64,000 nucleotides of DNA, taken from contig JAHZDZ010000013.1 of the NCBI GenBank assembly GCA_019422105.1, positions 23,359 through 87,358 of the forward strand, read 5' to 3'. Position numbers and translations under genes: made by a program. The DNA comes from Bacillota bacterium. Its GTDB lineage: Bacteria > Bacillota > Clostridia > Lachnospirales > Anaerotignaceae. The notes beneath the pieces were generated by a model. The model searched no databases. It saw only the letters and a list, made by a program, of their open reading frames with translations, and was not told the origin of the DNA. Below are positions 55,572-64,000 of this stretch, piece after piece (the stretch's first letter is position 1; each line of letters starts with the position of its first letter).

Positions 55572-55901
55572 ATGGCAAAGCACGAATTTGGGATTATGAA
55601 CGAGTCACCCGTTTATGGAGTACGATATGACAGTTACGAACCGGAAAAATATGAGCTCATTTCTGTTGATGACGCTTTTATTGAACCGCTTCTCCCGGCA
55701 CTTGATTGTATAGATTTTTTCTGGCATGCCCTGGAGGTACAGGGGAGGGGATTGGCTTATTGCGGAATTACATTGATTCCGCCCCAATCCTTAGATGCGG
55801 TAATTGAAACTGTGCAGACATTTCCTGAACTCTGTGATCTGATAAATTTGCTGATAGAGGCGAAAAGGAAGTTCAAATTTGTCATACATTATGGGCTATA
55901 G
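55572..55901 (+). CDS. Conserved-looking hypothetical protein
   Basis: The 109-residue soluble protein begins MAKHEFGIMNESP and has YDSYEPEKYELISVDDAFI and GRGLAYCGITLIPPQSL. The composition and a GGAAGGA ribosome site 8 nt before the ATG at 55572 support a real gene. An ATG at 55554 lies within the ribosome site. No known domain was recognised. Monocistronic. Confidence 0.65.
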   Translation: MAKHEFGIMNESPVYGVRYDSYEPEKYELISVDDAFIEPLLPALDCIDFFWHALEVQGRGLAYCGITLIPPQSLDAVIETVQTFPELCDLINLLIEAKRKFKFVIHYGL

Positions 55902-56015
55902 ATTGTATGTCAAAAAGATGCTGAATAGAAATTTCCTGATACAGTTTTCTGTATTGAAAAGAATATGATAATATATCTGCCATACAGTATTTGGTAAAAG
56001 AAAGACGGCTGACAA

Positions 56016-56120
56016 ATGATTACTTATTTTAAATGGGGAGCTTGGATTATTTCACGGGCGGGGATGGGATTACTGTATATTCCAGAAAATAATCCGCAAA
56101 CTAAAGATAAACCGCTTTAA
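56016..56120 (+). CDS. Possible 34-residue small protein upstream of the permease
   Basis: The frame reads MITYFKWGAWIISRAGMG, LLYIPENNPQ, then TKDKPL and a stop. It has one short amphipathic or hydrophobic segment. The ribosome site is only moderate (GAAAGACGG), and the frame ends 20 nt before the permease gene. It could be a leader peptide or chance. Confidence 0.3.
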   Translation: MITYFKWGAWIISRAGMGLLYIPENNPQTKDKPL

Positions 56121-56140
56121 AAACAGACAAGGAGAACGAA

Positions 56141-57472
56141 ATGGAAGAAAAAAAATACGGCCTTTTTACGGCTATAACAATGATTGCCGGTATTGTAATC
56201 GGTTCCGGTATATTTTTTAAAAGTGATAATATACTCTATTGGACAAACGGCAATGTAATTCAGGGTGTTTTTGCTTTCCTGATTGCCGCAACGGCTATTG
56301 TATTTGGTTCCTTGGCAATATCCCAGCTGGCGACACTGACAGACAAGCCCGGCGGCATAATTACTTATGCCGAGGAATTTTGTACAATGCCTGTAGGCTG
56401 CGCCTTTGGCTGGTTTCACAGCTTTGCTTATCTTCCCAGCCTAAATGCTGTAGTTGCATATGTTGCCGGTGTATATTGCTGCACTCTTTTTTCTATAGAC
56501 AGCACACTGGAAAACCAGACATTGATTGGGTTTCTGTTTGTTGCGGTGCTTTATTTGTGTAATGCACTCTCGGCTAAATTGGGGGGATATATACAAAATG
56601 GGGCTACTGTAATCAAACTGATTCCGCTTTTTTTTATCGCCATTGCGGGGCTGATAAAGGGAAATCCGGCTGAAAGTATCGCCTTTCACACAACCGGTAC
56701 CGGAACCTCCGGTCTTATGAGTGCTATTATCCCCATTATATTTTCATTTGACGGGTGGTCTGTTTCGACCTCCATTTGCCATGAAATTAAAAACAGCAAA
56801 AAAAATCTGCCTCTGGCATTGGTTTTTTCCCCCATTCTTATTTTGATTGTCTACATTCTTTATTTTGTGGGTATTAGCGCCCTTGTGGGACCGGAAAATG
56901 TCATTGCTATGGGTGACAGCCATGTCAATTTTGCTGCGAATCTCCTGTTAGGGCCGATTGGCGCAAAGGTTCTTTTAATTTTTATTATTATATCTGTGCT
57001 GGGTACGGTTAATGGGCTTACTCTGGGTGCCATCAGGCTTCCCTATGCTCTGGGGCTTAGAAACATGGTGCCCGGCTCGAAAATGCTGAAGAAGGAAAGC
57101 GAAGCGCTCAACGGAATGCCTCTCAATTCTGCCCTTATCTCCTTTTTGTTCACCTCCTTTTGGCTGCTGATGCATTATGTGACTCAGAAATTTAATATAT
57201 TGCCTCATTCTGATGTATCTGAAATCTGTATTGTAGCAAATTATTTAGGCTATATTATTCTTTATGTAGCGGTTATCCGACTAGCTAGAAAAGGAACGGT
57301 AAAGGGGATCTTTAACGGCTATGTTTTTCCGGGCCTTGCAATATTTGGCGCTCTGCTTATACTGTTTGGAGGAATGCAGAATCCATTTTTCTCTATCTAT
57401 ATGGCCATTTGTATTCTAATTATTCTGGCGGCTCTTTTATATGTCAGAAAAAATAAAGACAGTATTCTGTAA
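56141..57472 (+). CDS. APC superfamily amino acid permease
   Basis: The 443-residue protein has 12 predicted helices. TM1 has the family motif AGIVIGSGIFFKSDNI; TM6 region FDGWSVSTSICHEIKNSKKNLP is characteristic of the LAT/APC group. It takes up or exchanges an amino acid; substrate not readable. Ribosome site AAGGAG 8-9 nt before the ATG. Confidence 0.9.
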   Translation: MEEKKYGLFTAITMIAGIVIGSGIFFKSDNILYWTNGNVIQGVFAFLIAATAIVFGSLAISQLATLTDKPGGIITYAEEFCTMPVGCAFGWFHSFAYLPSLNAVVAYVAGVYCCTLFSIDSTLENQTLIGFLFVAVLYLCNALSAKLGGYIQNGATVIKLIPLFFIAIAGLIKGNPAESIAFHTTGTGTSGLMSAIIPIIFSFDGWSVSTSICHEIKNSKKNLPLALVFSPILILIVYILYFVGISALVGPENVIAMGDSHVNFAANLLLGPIGAKVLLIFIIISVLGTVNGLTLGAIRLPYALGLRNMVPGSKMLKKESEALNGMPLNSALISFLFTSFWLLMHYVTQKFNILPHSDVSEICIVANYLGYIILYVAVIRLARKGTVKGIFNGYVFPGLAIFGALLILFGGMQNPFFSIYMAICILIILAALLYVRKNKDSIL

Positions 57473-57561
57473 AAAGAGAATATTAATAGGAATTGCAAGG
57501 ATTAGGGAAGCATTTAATGATATAGGAGCTGGCAAGAAGTGTTTTTAAAATTATGAATATA

Positions 57562-57600
57562 AAAAATCAGAATACTTTGTATCAGTATTCTGATTTTTTT
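57562..57600. terminator. Bidirectional terminator after the permease
   Basis: Arms AAAAATCAGAATAC and GTATTCTGATTTTT, 9-nt loop, T-run to 57600. Confidence 0.88.
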
Positions 57601-57707
57601 AGATTATTTAATGTGGTTATTCCTGCTGTTCAGTTAAACTATTTGTATACTGGCAGGAATTGAGGCTGCTGTGCTGTTTCAACACTCTGAGGCTTTTACA
57701 AAGTATT

Positions 57708-58697
57708 TTATTTCAGTTTTTTAGACAGGTATGCGTCCAGTTTTTCCTCCAGTATTCCACAATCCATATCCTCCACAATACGTTTTCCGATGACACAGAC
57801 GCCCTGAGGCTTTACTTCCTCCTCGTAAGCGTCAATGGACTGGGGAGCAGGCGGCAGATTTTTGTAAACAGGCGCTTTGGATACATCTGAAGCAAAGGGC
57901 ATTGGAATTTTGAAATCCCTTAAATGCTGGAGATAGTGATCCATAAATATTGTGCCATACCTTCTTGCTCTGCTTACCATATCCAAATCCAAAGTGACAG
58001 TGGCATAGGTGGGTTCAGAGCCTGTTTCCCATACAGCGTGCCCTTCCGGACTGACTATCATGGAATTGCCGTACATTCTGCCGCCGTCAAAAAAGCCTGT
58101 GACGTTGGTGGAAACCACATAAGCCTGGTTTTCAATGGCGCGGGCGTAATGAAGATGCTTGTTGAGCAGATAAAGCTCCTCCGGATCCATGGTAAGCTTT
58201 ACCAGAACCTCGGCACCCATAAGGGCCTCGTTTCTGGATATTTCAGGGAAATTAATATCATAGCAGATCTGTACACCTATTTTTGTATTCTTTTCAGGAA
58301 TATCAAATACGACATATTCTCTGCCGGGCTGTACAAATTCTTCTGTCGGTTTCCACGGAGCAATTTTACGGTATACGGCTATCAGCTCACCCTGTGGATT
58401 GAAAACAGGCGCCGAATTATAATAGACGTCTTTTGGCAAATCAGGATGTATCTCATAGATTGATCCGGGGATAAAGTAAATGCCGTATTTTTTTGCCATT
58501 CGGCTGAAATATTCCGTCATAGTGCCGGGGATTGTCTGAGGCGTATAACATTCCAGACATTCAATGCCAACTACCAGCTCAGGCTTATGATAGCCTGCCA
58601 TCATTTCCGCCAATCTGGCTTCCAGATATTCCAAATTGACAACTGTATCCGCTTCAACCGGCATCTGAATAACGCCTACGTTTAAAAATCTTCCCAT
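57708..58697 (-). CDS. Carbon-nitrogen hydrolase (amidase-type nitrilase superfamily)
   Basis: The 329-residue enzyme has a triad: Glu in LVVGIECLECY, Lys in AVYRKIAPW, and Cys in GVQICYDINFPEISR. YDxNFPE after the Cys is the aliphatic amidase/formamidase-like context, so an amide rather than nitrile is expected as substrate. The C-terminal 60 residues (from about 270) extend beyond the catalytic sandwich. It starts 21 nt after the NhaC gene, behind GGGAGG, and is presumably expressed from the same sigma-54 promoter. Confidence 0.88.
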   Translation of the reverse strand: MGRFLNVGVIQMPVEADTVVNLEYLEARLAEMMAGYHKPELVVGIECLECYTPQTIPGTMTEYFSRMAKKYGIYFIPGSIYEIHPDLPKDVYYNSAPVFNPQGELIAVYRKIAPWKPTEEFVQPGREYVVFDIPEKNTKIGVQICYDINFPEISRNEALMGAEVLVKLTMDPEELYLLNKHLHYARAIENQAYVVSTNVTGFFDGGRMYGNSMIVSPEGHAVWETGSEPTYATVTLDLDMVSRARRYGTIFMDHYLQHLRDFKIPMPFASDVSKAPVYKNLPPAPQSIDAYEEEVKPQGVCVIGKRIVEDMDCGILEEKLDAYLSKKLK

Positions 58698-58718
58698 ATG
58701 TAAAACCTCCCAATATTT

Positions 58719-60068
58719 TTAGAATATAAAACCGACTACGACATAGAGCAAAGTTGTTGCGATATAGCTGATGATAAAAAACGGAAGCATTTTGGGCGCC
58801 ATATCCATTAATTCAATATCGCAGCCCTTCGCAATGAGGATATCCGTATCGGAATAGAAACAGGCTGTTGAGCCAAAACAGGTACCACAGATAACAGCCG
58901 CCAATACCATGTAAATGTTGGCACCTACACCAAGTCCAAGGGGAACCATAATGGGGAAGGCAAATGCTGCAAGTTCCCAGAAGCTTCCGGTGATGAAGGC
59001 AAGGAAAGCGATAACCGCAAAGGTGATAGCAGGGAACAGAGAAGGAATCATATACTGCTCAACGCTTGCAATAATAAATTCTGTCAGCTGTAATCTGCTG
59101 TTTGCCCCGATAAATACGTAACAGAAAATAATGATGACCATAACGTCAAACATGTTTCTTCCGCCTTCTACGGCGGCGTCTACTGCTTCCCTCAGGGACA
59201 TGGTTCCATTTATTTTATATAAAACAAGGGCAACTGCAACACCGGCAATCAGTCCGTTTAAAATATCTCCTCCAATGAGTATTGTGCCGAAAATCATTGC
59301 AAAAAGTGGAAGAAGCATATTGACAAGCTTTGGTTTGCTGCCATCGTCCTCAAATTCCTCCATGGTGCGTCCCTCAGGCAGTACCATGCCGCTTTTTGCC
59401 CTTTCATAGGCCTGCTTCATTCCTCTTGATTTTGGTATAATGCCGCATATAACAAGAATACAGACAATGATAGCGACAAAGGCATATAACAGATACGGGA
59501 TGCAATGGACGTAGGTCATCAGGGCGCTTCCGGCAAATTTGTAGTCGTAAAGGCCGAATAACCCTATCATATATGCGCCCCAGGAAGAAAAGGGAACCAG
59601 TATGGCGCCCGGCGCGGCAACGGATACGACTGTATAGCCGAGCATTTCCCGAGGGACATTGTATTTATCCGTAATTCCCTTCATGGCATTGCTTACTGTA
59701 ATGGATTTTAAATAATCGTCTACAAAAATGACAATACCGACAAGCACAGTCATTAAAAGACTACTCTTTTCTGTTTTGCATTTTTTCAGTACCAGCTGGC
59801 TTAAAGCCCTGGCGCCGCCGGAATATTGTATCAGCTGTATCAAAGCGCCCAGTAAGAAGCTTGTCAGCGCAACCCAGATAACCGTGTCATTTTCCAGCTG
59901 TTCGTAAAGCATAGCCACCCAGCTTCCGGCAAATCCAAAGCCGTCCAGCATAATAAAGGCAAGTACCGATCCTATAAACATGGATTCCAGCAAACGCTTC
60001 GTTTTAACGGCCAGAATCAAAACAACGATGGAGGGCACCAGTGCCCAGGCAGTTCCTACTATCTGCAT
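58719..60068 (-). CDS. NhaC-family Na+/H+ antiporter-like transporter
   Basis: The 449-residue protein has about 11-12 helices. Family marks: WVALTSFLLGALIQLIQYSGG, IFVDDYLKSITVSNAMK, FSSWGAYMIG and FGSTACFYSDTDILIA. NhaC homologues exchange Na+/H+ or move organic acids (malate/lactate type). The ATG at 60068 is chosen for its AAGGAGG site; the longer frame to 60209 would run over the promoter. First gene of a two-gene operon with the amidase. Confidence 0.9.
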   Translation of the reverse strand: MQIVGTAWALVPSIVVLILAVKTKRLLESMFIGSVLAFIMLDGFGFAGSWVAMLYEQLENDTVIWVALTSFLLGALIQLIQYSGGARALSQLVLKKCKTEKSSLLMTVLVGIVIFVDDYLKSITVSNAMKGITDKYNVPREMLGYTVVSVAAPGAILVPFSSWGAYMIGLFGLYDYKFAGSALMTYVHCIPYLLYAFVAIIVCILVICGIIPKSRGMKQAYERAKSGMVLPEGRTMEEFEDDGSKPKLVNMLLPLFAMIFGTILIGGDILNGLIAGVAVALVLYKINGTMSLREAVDAAVEGGRNMFDVMVIIIFCYVFIGANSRLQLTEFIIASVEQYMIPSLFPAITFAVIAFLAFITGSFWELAAFAFPIMVPLGLGVGANIYMVLAAVICGTCFGSTACFYSDTDILIAKGCDIELMDMAPKMLPFFIISYIATTLLYVVVGFIF

Positions 60069-60119
60069 AATAAATCCTCCTTCAAAAATAGTTTCAAGCT
60101 GCTTGATACCTGATAATAA

Positions 60120-60136
60120 AGCAAATGCTGTGCCAA
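60120..60136 (-). promoter_or_regulatory. Sigma-54 (-24/-12) promoter of the NhaC-amidase operon
   Basis: On the minus strand the sequence is TTGGCACAGCATTTGCT: GG at 60134-60133 and GC at 60122-60121 with exactly 10 nt between. It matches TGGCACN5TTGCW. Predicted start near 60109, 40 nt before the ATG. Confidence 0.85.
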
Positions 60137-60184
60137 AGTAAAAATACCGCAATTCCGTATTTTTTTGAATATGAGTACGGAACA

Positions 60185-60206
60185 GATGTAAAATTTTATT
60201 TACATC
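60185..60206. promoter_or_regulatory. Candidate upstream activator site
   Basis: Dyad GATGTAAA/TTTACATC with a 6-nt centre, located about 75-95 nt upstream of the predicted sigma-54 start; a suitable place for enhancer-binding-protein dimers. Confidence 0.4.
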
Positions 60207-60463
60207 CACATAAACGCAGTGTCTGTTTCAAAATATAAAATAATTTGTTATCCGAAATATGGGAATGGTTTTCAGCGGAGAACCCCAAAACGGCAGATTT
60301 TTTGTACATTTGTCATGTGAATGACCGGCGCAGAGCACACCGATACAGGCTAGTCCGTACAGTTTATTTTGTAATCATCTTTTATACGCTTTTATAATAA
60401 AAAATTCCAAAAACCAATTGTTTTCGGCTTGTATTTGTGAGAAATGTATAAGGAAAGCCGCAA
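60207..60463. repeat. Upstream region of the NhaC operon with GCGGAG-type repeat, copy B
   Basis: Around 60257-60293 the plus strand reads GGGAATGG, TTCAGCGGAGAACC, CCAAAACGG, alignable with 63895-63927. The remainder is AT-rich with a GC-rich island (60325-60360) and no gene. Confidence 0.45.
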
Positions 60464-60516
60464 AAAAAGACAGTAAACAATAATTTACAATATAAATTAT
60501 TGTTTACTGTCTTTTT
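60464..60516 (-). terminator. Terminator of the sigma-54 activator gene, 23-bp perfect stem
   Basis: Arms 60464-60486 and 60494-60516 are exactly complementary around a 7-nt loop; minus strand ends in a U-run. Two bases of the stop codon of the activator (60515-60517) are part of the stem. Confidence 0.88.
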
Positions 60517-61924
60517 AGGATTTCTCTTTATTTTCCGGCAATTCACCGAGATGATACTGCAAAATTTTTTTATGAAGCATTTGTCTGGATATCCCTAAGG
60601 CCCCGGCAGCTTTTGTTTTATTACTCTTATAAAACTTTAATGTGGATAGGATAGTGTCGATTTCCGCTTGTCTTTTGGCTTCCTCCAAAGTCACCAGCCC
60701 ACCGGTTTTTACTTTTGGTGTGGAGGGAGCAGGAATGAAACGGTTGATAAAATCCTGAAAATGCTCCATATGCAGGCTTTCTCCAATACAGCGGTTCATA
60801 GCCCGCTCTACTACATTGTGCAGCTCTCTGACATTTCCCGGCCAATCATATTGGCAAAGCAATTCAAAAATTTCATTATCAACATGGCTGACTTGGTGTA
60901 CGACCTTTCCAAGAGAAGAATTCAGGCCCTTCATAAAGTCATAAACCAGCTCCGGTATATCGCTTTTTCTCTCCCGAAGCGGAGGCACTTCTATATTGAT
61001 GACATTCAGTCTGTAATACAAATCCTCGCGAAAGGTTTTGTTTTTAACCATTTCCAAAAGATTTTCATTGGTGGAGGCAATGATATGCACGTCTACCGGA
61101 ATCGCAAAATCGCCGCCTACCCTTAAAATCTCTTTTTCCTGTATAAATCGAAGAAGTTTTGGCTGAAGAGAAAAGGGAAGCTGGTTGATTTCATCCAGAA
61201 AAAGAGTGCCGCCGTTTGCCAGCTCTGCCTTGCCCTTTCTGCCGCCCTTTTTTGCGCCTGTGAAGGATCCTTCCTCATAACCGAATAATTCTGACTCAAA
61301 AAGCTGTTCCGGTATTGCCGCACAGTTGATTCTGACAAAGTTTTTAAAGCTTCTTGTGCTGAGGCTATGGATAGAGTGCGCTACCAATTCCTTGCCGCAG
61401 CCGGTTTCGCCTTCTATCAATTTAGTAGAATTGCTTTTCGCCGCAAAGCGGATGGTATTTTTTAATTCTGCCGCTGCGGGACTGCTGCCAATAATATCAT
61501 CAATTGAATATTTCGCTGTTTTTGCATTTTGAAGCTCGTTTTTATAATAGATATAATCATGATTTCCCTCTACAAGGCCGTCCAAAAAAGTATATACCTG
61601 TGTGGTATCCTGAAAGGCGTCAAGCTCTAAAGCTCCTATCAATTCACCGTTGTGAAAGATTGGATATGCGTTGCAGACGACAGTATAGCCCTCTACCATA
61701 TAAATTTCACCTATCTGTTTTTTTCCCGTTTCCAGAACACGGGATGTGGTATTGTAGGGAATAATTTCTGTAATCGGCTTTCCGACACAATCTGCGGCGG
61801 AGTCATAACCGCATTCCACTGCAAGGTCTTCCCTCATGTACACCACATCAGCATTCTTATCTATAATCAGGAAGCCGTCAATACTGTCAAAAATATCTAT
61901 TGCGTGCTCGCTCAGCTGGAACAT
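60515..61924 (-). CDS. Sigma-54-dependent transcriptional activator with PAS domain
   Basis: The 469-residue protein has an N-terminal PAS domain (about 5-110; GFLIIDKNADVVYM). The AAA+ domain (about 140-380) contains Walker A EGETGCGKE, loop 1 GSFTGA (usual GAFTGA), Walker B GGTLFLDEI and R-finger region FREDLYYRLN. The C-terminal Fis-type helix-turn-helix reads NKTKAAGALGISRQMLHKKI. No receiver domain, so the input is a ligand or redox cue on the PAS. The ATG at 61924 follows GGAAGGAGG. It lies 20 nt after the diguanylate cyclase gene and just upstream of the -24/-12 promoter it most likely activates. Confidence 0.93.
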   Translation of the reverse strand: MFQLSEHAIDIFDSIDGFLIIDKNADVVYMREDLAVECGYDSAADCVGKPITEIIPYNTTSRVLETGKKQIGEIYMVEGYTVVCNAYPIFHNGELIGALELDAFQDTTQVYTFLDGLVEGNHDYIYYKNELQNAKTAKYSIDDIIGSSPAAAELKNTIRFAAKSNSTKLIEGETGCGKELVAHSIHSLSTRSFKNFVRINCAAIPEQLFESELFGYEEGSFTGAKKGGRKGKAELANGGTLFLDEINQLPFSLQPKLLRFIQEKEILRVGGDFAIPVDVHIIASTNENLLEMVKNKTFREDLYYRLNVINIEVPPLRERKSDIPELVYDFMKGLNSSLGKVVHQVSHVDNEIFELLCQYDWPGNVRELHNVVERAMNRCIGESLHMEHFQDFINRFIPAPSTPKVKTGGLVTLEEAKRQAEIDTILSTLKFYKSNKTKAAGALGISRQMLHKKILQYHLGELPENKEKS

Positions 61925-61944
61925 CTTTAAGCCTCCTTCCATGA

Positions 61945-63782
61945 TTATCCGTTATAAAAGGCATATCCGTCCTTTTTATTCTGTTTAACGGCATACATCG
62001 CTTTATCCGCCGCTTCATACAAAGCTTTATAGGTAGATCCGTTATCTGGACTTACTGCAATGCCAATACTGGCAGATATAAAGTCTCCTGAATCCTTCAA
62101 CACAATACCCTTTATACCATTTAAGACGGATTGAGCCTTTAACGCCGCCAAATTTCTGTCCTCATTTCCGCTGATAAAAGCGACAAATTCATCCCCTCCG
62201 ACTCTTGCCACAATGTCGCTAGGCCGAAAGAGCCCCTTCAATACAGCGCCGACCTTTGTTAATATTTCATCTCCTGTGGCATGGCCGCAGGAATCATTGA
62301 TCTCTTTAAAATTGTCCAAATCAATCATAAAAAATAAACCGCTACCTTCTTTGCTGAGAATTTCATCTATCAAACTTTCACCTGATTTATTATAAACGTC
62401 TGTCAGAATATCTCTGCGTGCCTGCTCTATCAATGTTTTTTCTCTGTCTATTTGATTGTCAATATCGACAAGCTTTCCTATTATTTTAGATGGTATTTCT
62501 GACGACGACGCTGCAATGTATTTAAACTGACAGCCAAACCAGAGATATTTGCTGTCAATGGTTTTCAGCCTTACCTCTGCGTATTCCGTGGTATCATTTT
62601 CTTTTTCAGACATGGAAAGAAAAATATTTTGCAGTATAGGGAGGTCGTTTTGATAAAGAAGATCTAAAATGTGGTTTTCCTTCGATATTTCCTTCAGCTT
62701 TAATGAGCTTAAGAAAAGCTTTCTTTTAGCGTTTGATGTAAATTCCAGAATATCCGTTTTGCTGTCATATTCAAATAAAATGGTATCGGAGAACTCGGAT
62801 AAAACGGCGTATTTTTTCTGTTCCAAGTCCAGCTGGCGCTTTTTTCTGAAAAGCAACGCAATTATGGTTATACAGGTTAGAGCTGTAATGATAATTAAGA
62901 GTATTCCTGTTCCGATAACACTGTTGAGTATAGACTCAGAGCGGAGCAGAATATCCGGTGAGCGCAGAAAATGGACAATAAACCAGCCATTGTAATTTAC
63001 CTTGTCTGCTGAAATATAGTATGTTTTTCTTTTTCCGTTGAATCGATATAGGAAGCTACTTTTTGCTGAAAAAGCTCTTGTATGGTGTTTGCCGTTTCCT
63101 GGTTGATACCGTTTTTGGCTATGGAATCAAAGAGGTTGCCGTTGTTTTGGTAGCCGGTATCGCCGGCATAATAAATATTGCCATCCTTATCGGCTATCAA
63201 GGTGTTCACCTTCTGGAACATCCCTGATTTCTGTACATTCATGGTTAAAACGGAGGCATCTATTCTGGCACGCAATGCCCCGCAAACAGCGTCCCCGTCT
63301 AAAATGGGCTGCGCTACAGAGAAATAATATTTTCCTCCCATACTTTCAGAATAATAAATTTCAGATATGATTTTGTTTCCCTCAAGAAGACGCTGTAGTT
63401 CTTTTTGTTCCCCCTCCTGTGCCCTGTTTTTCATATCTCTAAGTTCATCTGCCGAAATGTAATCAATCACAAAGGTGTTGTTGTAGTCGCTCAGTTCCTT
63501 TAAATAAACCTCAAACCAATCCGTTTCAGGGGCCAGATGGGTCGCGGAGATTGTCATTGCCATACTGCCAAGCTTATTTTCCATATCCGCTATAATGCCG
63601 TTTATTTGCCGTCTTTGTCCGTGAGTGTAAAACGACAGATTATCCTCTATGAGATTATTAAATTCACTTCCCAATTTTTTGTGCTGGGCTGAAAAAATAA
63701 AGGAGACAAATAAAAAGAATGCTACAAGGCAAGCGGGAAGAATAAATACTAGTCTGTTTTTCTTTTTTATTCCCTGTTTCAT
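61945..63782 (-). pseudogene. Cache-PAS-GGDEF diguanylate cyclase interrupted by a single frameshift
   Basis: Two frames make one protein. The first (62997-63782) has a membrane helix (about 9-31) and an extracellular double-Cache-like sensor, stopping at TAA 62997. The second frame is open across the junction and reads SSFLYRFNGKRKTYYIS, then NGWFIVHFLRSPDILL, a second membrane helix, a PAS-like domain and a GGDEF domain with intact RVGGDEF and DLDNFKEINDSCGHATGDE. Restoring one base in the five-T run at 63060-63064 joins them into about 612 residues. It would synthesise cyclic di-GMP in response to an external ligand. The start ATG 63782 follows GGAGG. Frameshift may be real, phase-variable or a sequencing error. 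Confidence 0.85.
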
Positions 63783-64000
63783 ACAGCATCCTCCGTTTTT
63801 TAATTACTTATACATTGTTTTTCAGTTGCATTCCCTATAATTTAAACAGAACACGTCGTTTCTTTTTTGCCTTTTCTCCGCTTGTTGCGGAATTAATAGG
63901 AATAGTCCAGCGGAGAACCTCAAAACGCTTCCCGTTTTTCGGTCGTTACACTCCATAAATGCATATAAGAAACGACTTTTTTCTGTAAACAGAACACGTC
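63783..64000. repeat. Right-edge intergenic region with direct repeats and GCGGAG-type repeat, copy C
   Basis: TAAACAGAACACGTC occurs at 63843-63857 and again at 63986-64000, the window edge. GTCGTTTCTT (63855-63864) is inverted at 63967-63976. Between them lies copy C of the GCGGAG repeat (63909-63947). No gene seen. Confidence 0.5.

Noticed and set aside
1..64000. CRISPR array, prophage or intact insertion sequence
   Set aside because: No regularly spaced repeats, transposase, integrase or phage structural genes were seen.

Overview
The window is the replication-origin region of a low-GC, Gram-positive bacterium of class Clostridia, most likely a Lachnospirales/Eubacteriales relative. Genus is not determinable by reading alone. 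The evidence is the canonical order rpmH-rnpA-yidD-yidC-jag-mnmE-mnmG-rsmG-noc and parA-parB on the minus strand, facing dnaA-dnaN-yaaA-recF-gyrB-gyrA on the plus strand. Supporting signs are Gram-positive ribosome binding sites, lipoprotein and SLH signals, many U-tailed hairpin terminators and a Bacillus-type DnaA-trio unwinding element. Most genes to the left of about 36 kb run leftward and the core genes to the right run rightward, as expected for co-orientation with forks leaving oriC.

Left part (1-25 kb): a Trk potassium system (trkH cut by the window edge, trkA); a gene-poor 1.4 kb stretch; a family-4 type uracil-DNA glycosylase; a methionine/C1 operon (metF, a separate MetH reactivation domain, metH without that domain); two tandem AEC transporters; proC; a divergent LysR/UPF0324 pair; a polar amino acid ABC transporter; a HAD phosphatase; a DUF4446 protein with parB and parA and two parS-like sites; a lipid kinase and argS; a small membrane protein; and an alpha/beta-hydrolase-fold protein whose catalytic residues look lost.

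Centre (25-46 kb): thioesterase, YitT, Noc, RsmG, the tRNA-modification pair MnmG/MnmE, Jag, YidC, YidD, RnpA, L34, then a bipartite oriC flanking dnaA, followed by dnaN, yaaA, recF, gyrB and gyrA. gyrA ends in a composite two-hairpin element that recurs elsewhere in the window.

Right part (46-64 kb): an SLH/GH18 cell-wall protein, two-subunit class I fumarase, a CapA-family lipoprotein and a nitrilase on the plus strand. After that most genes are head-on to the fork: a copper-amine-oxidase-N/DUF3298 secreted protein, a CAP-domain secreted protein, and at the end a coherent regulatory module. The module has a Cache-PAS-GGDEF diguanylate cyclase (broken by one frameshift), a PAS/AAA+ sigma-54 activator 20 nt downstream, and then an NhaC-type antiporter plus a carbon-nitrogen hydrolase behind a well-formed -24/-12 promoter. 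A tRNA-Ser(GCU) and an amino acid permease lie between these groups, together with intergenic repeats. No CRISPR array, prophage, rRNA operon or intact insertion sequence was seen.
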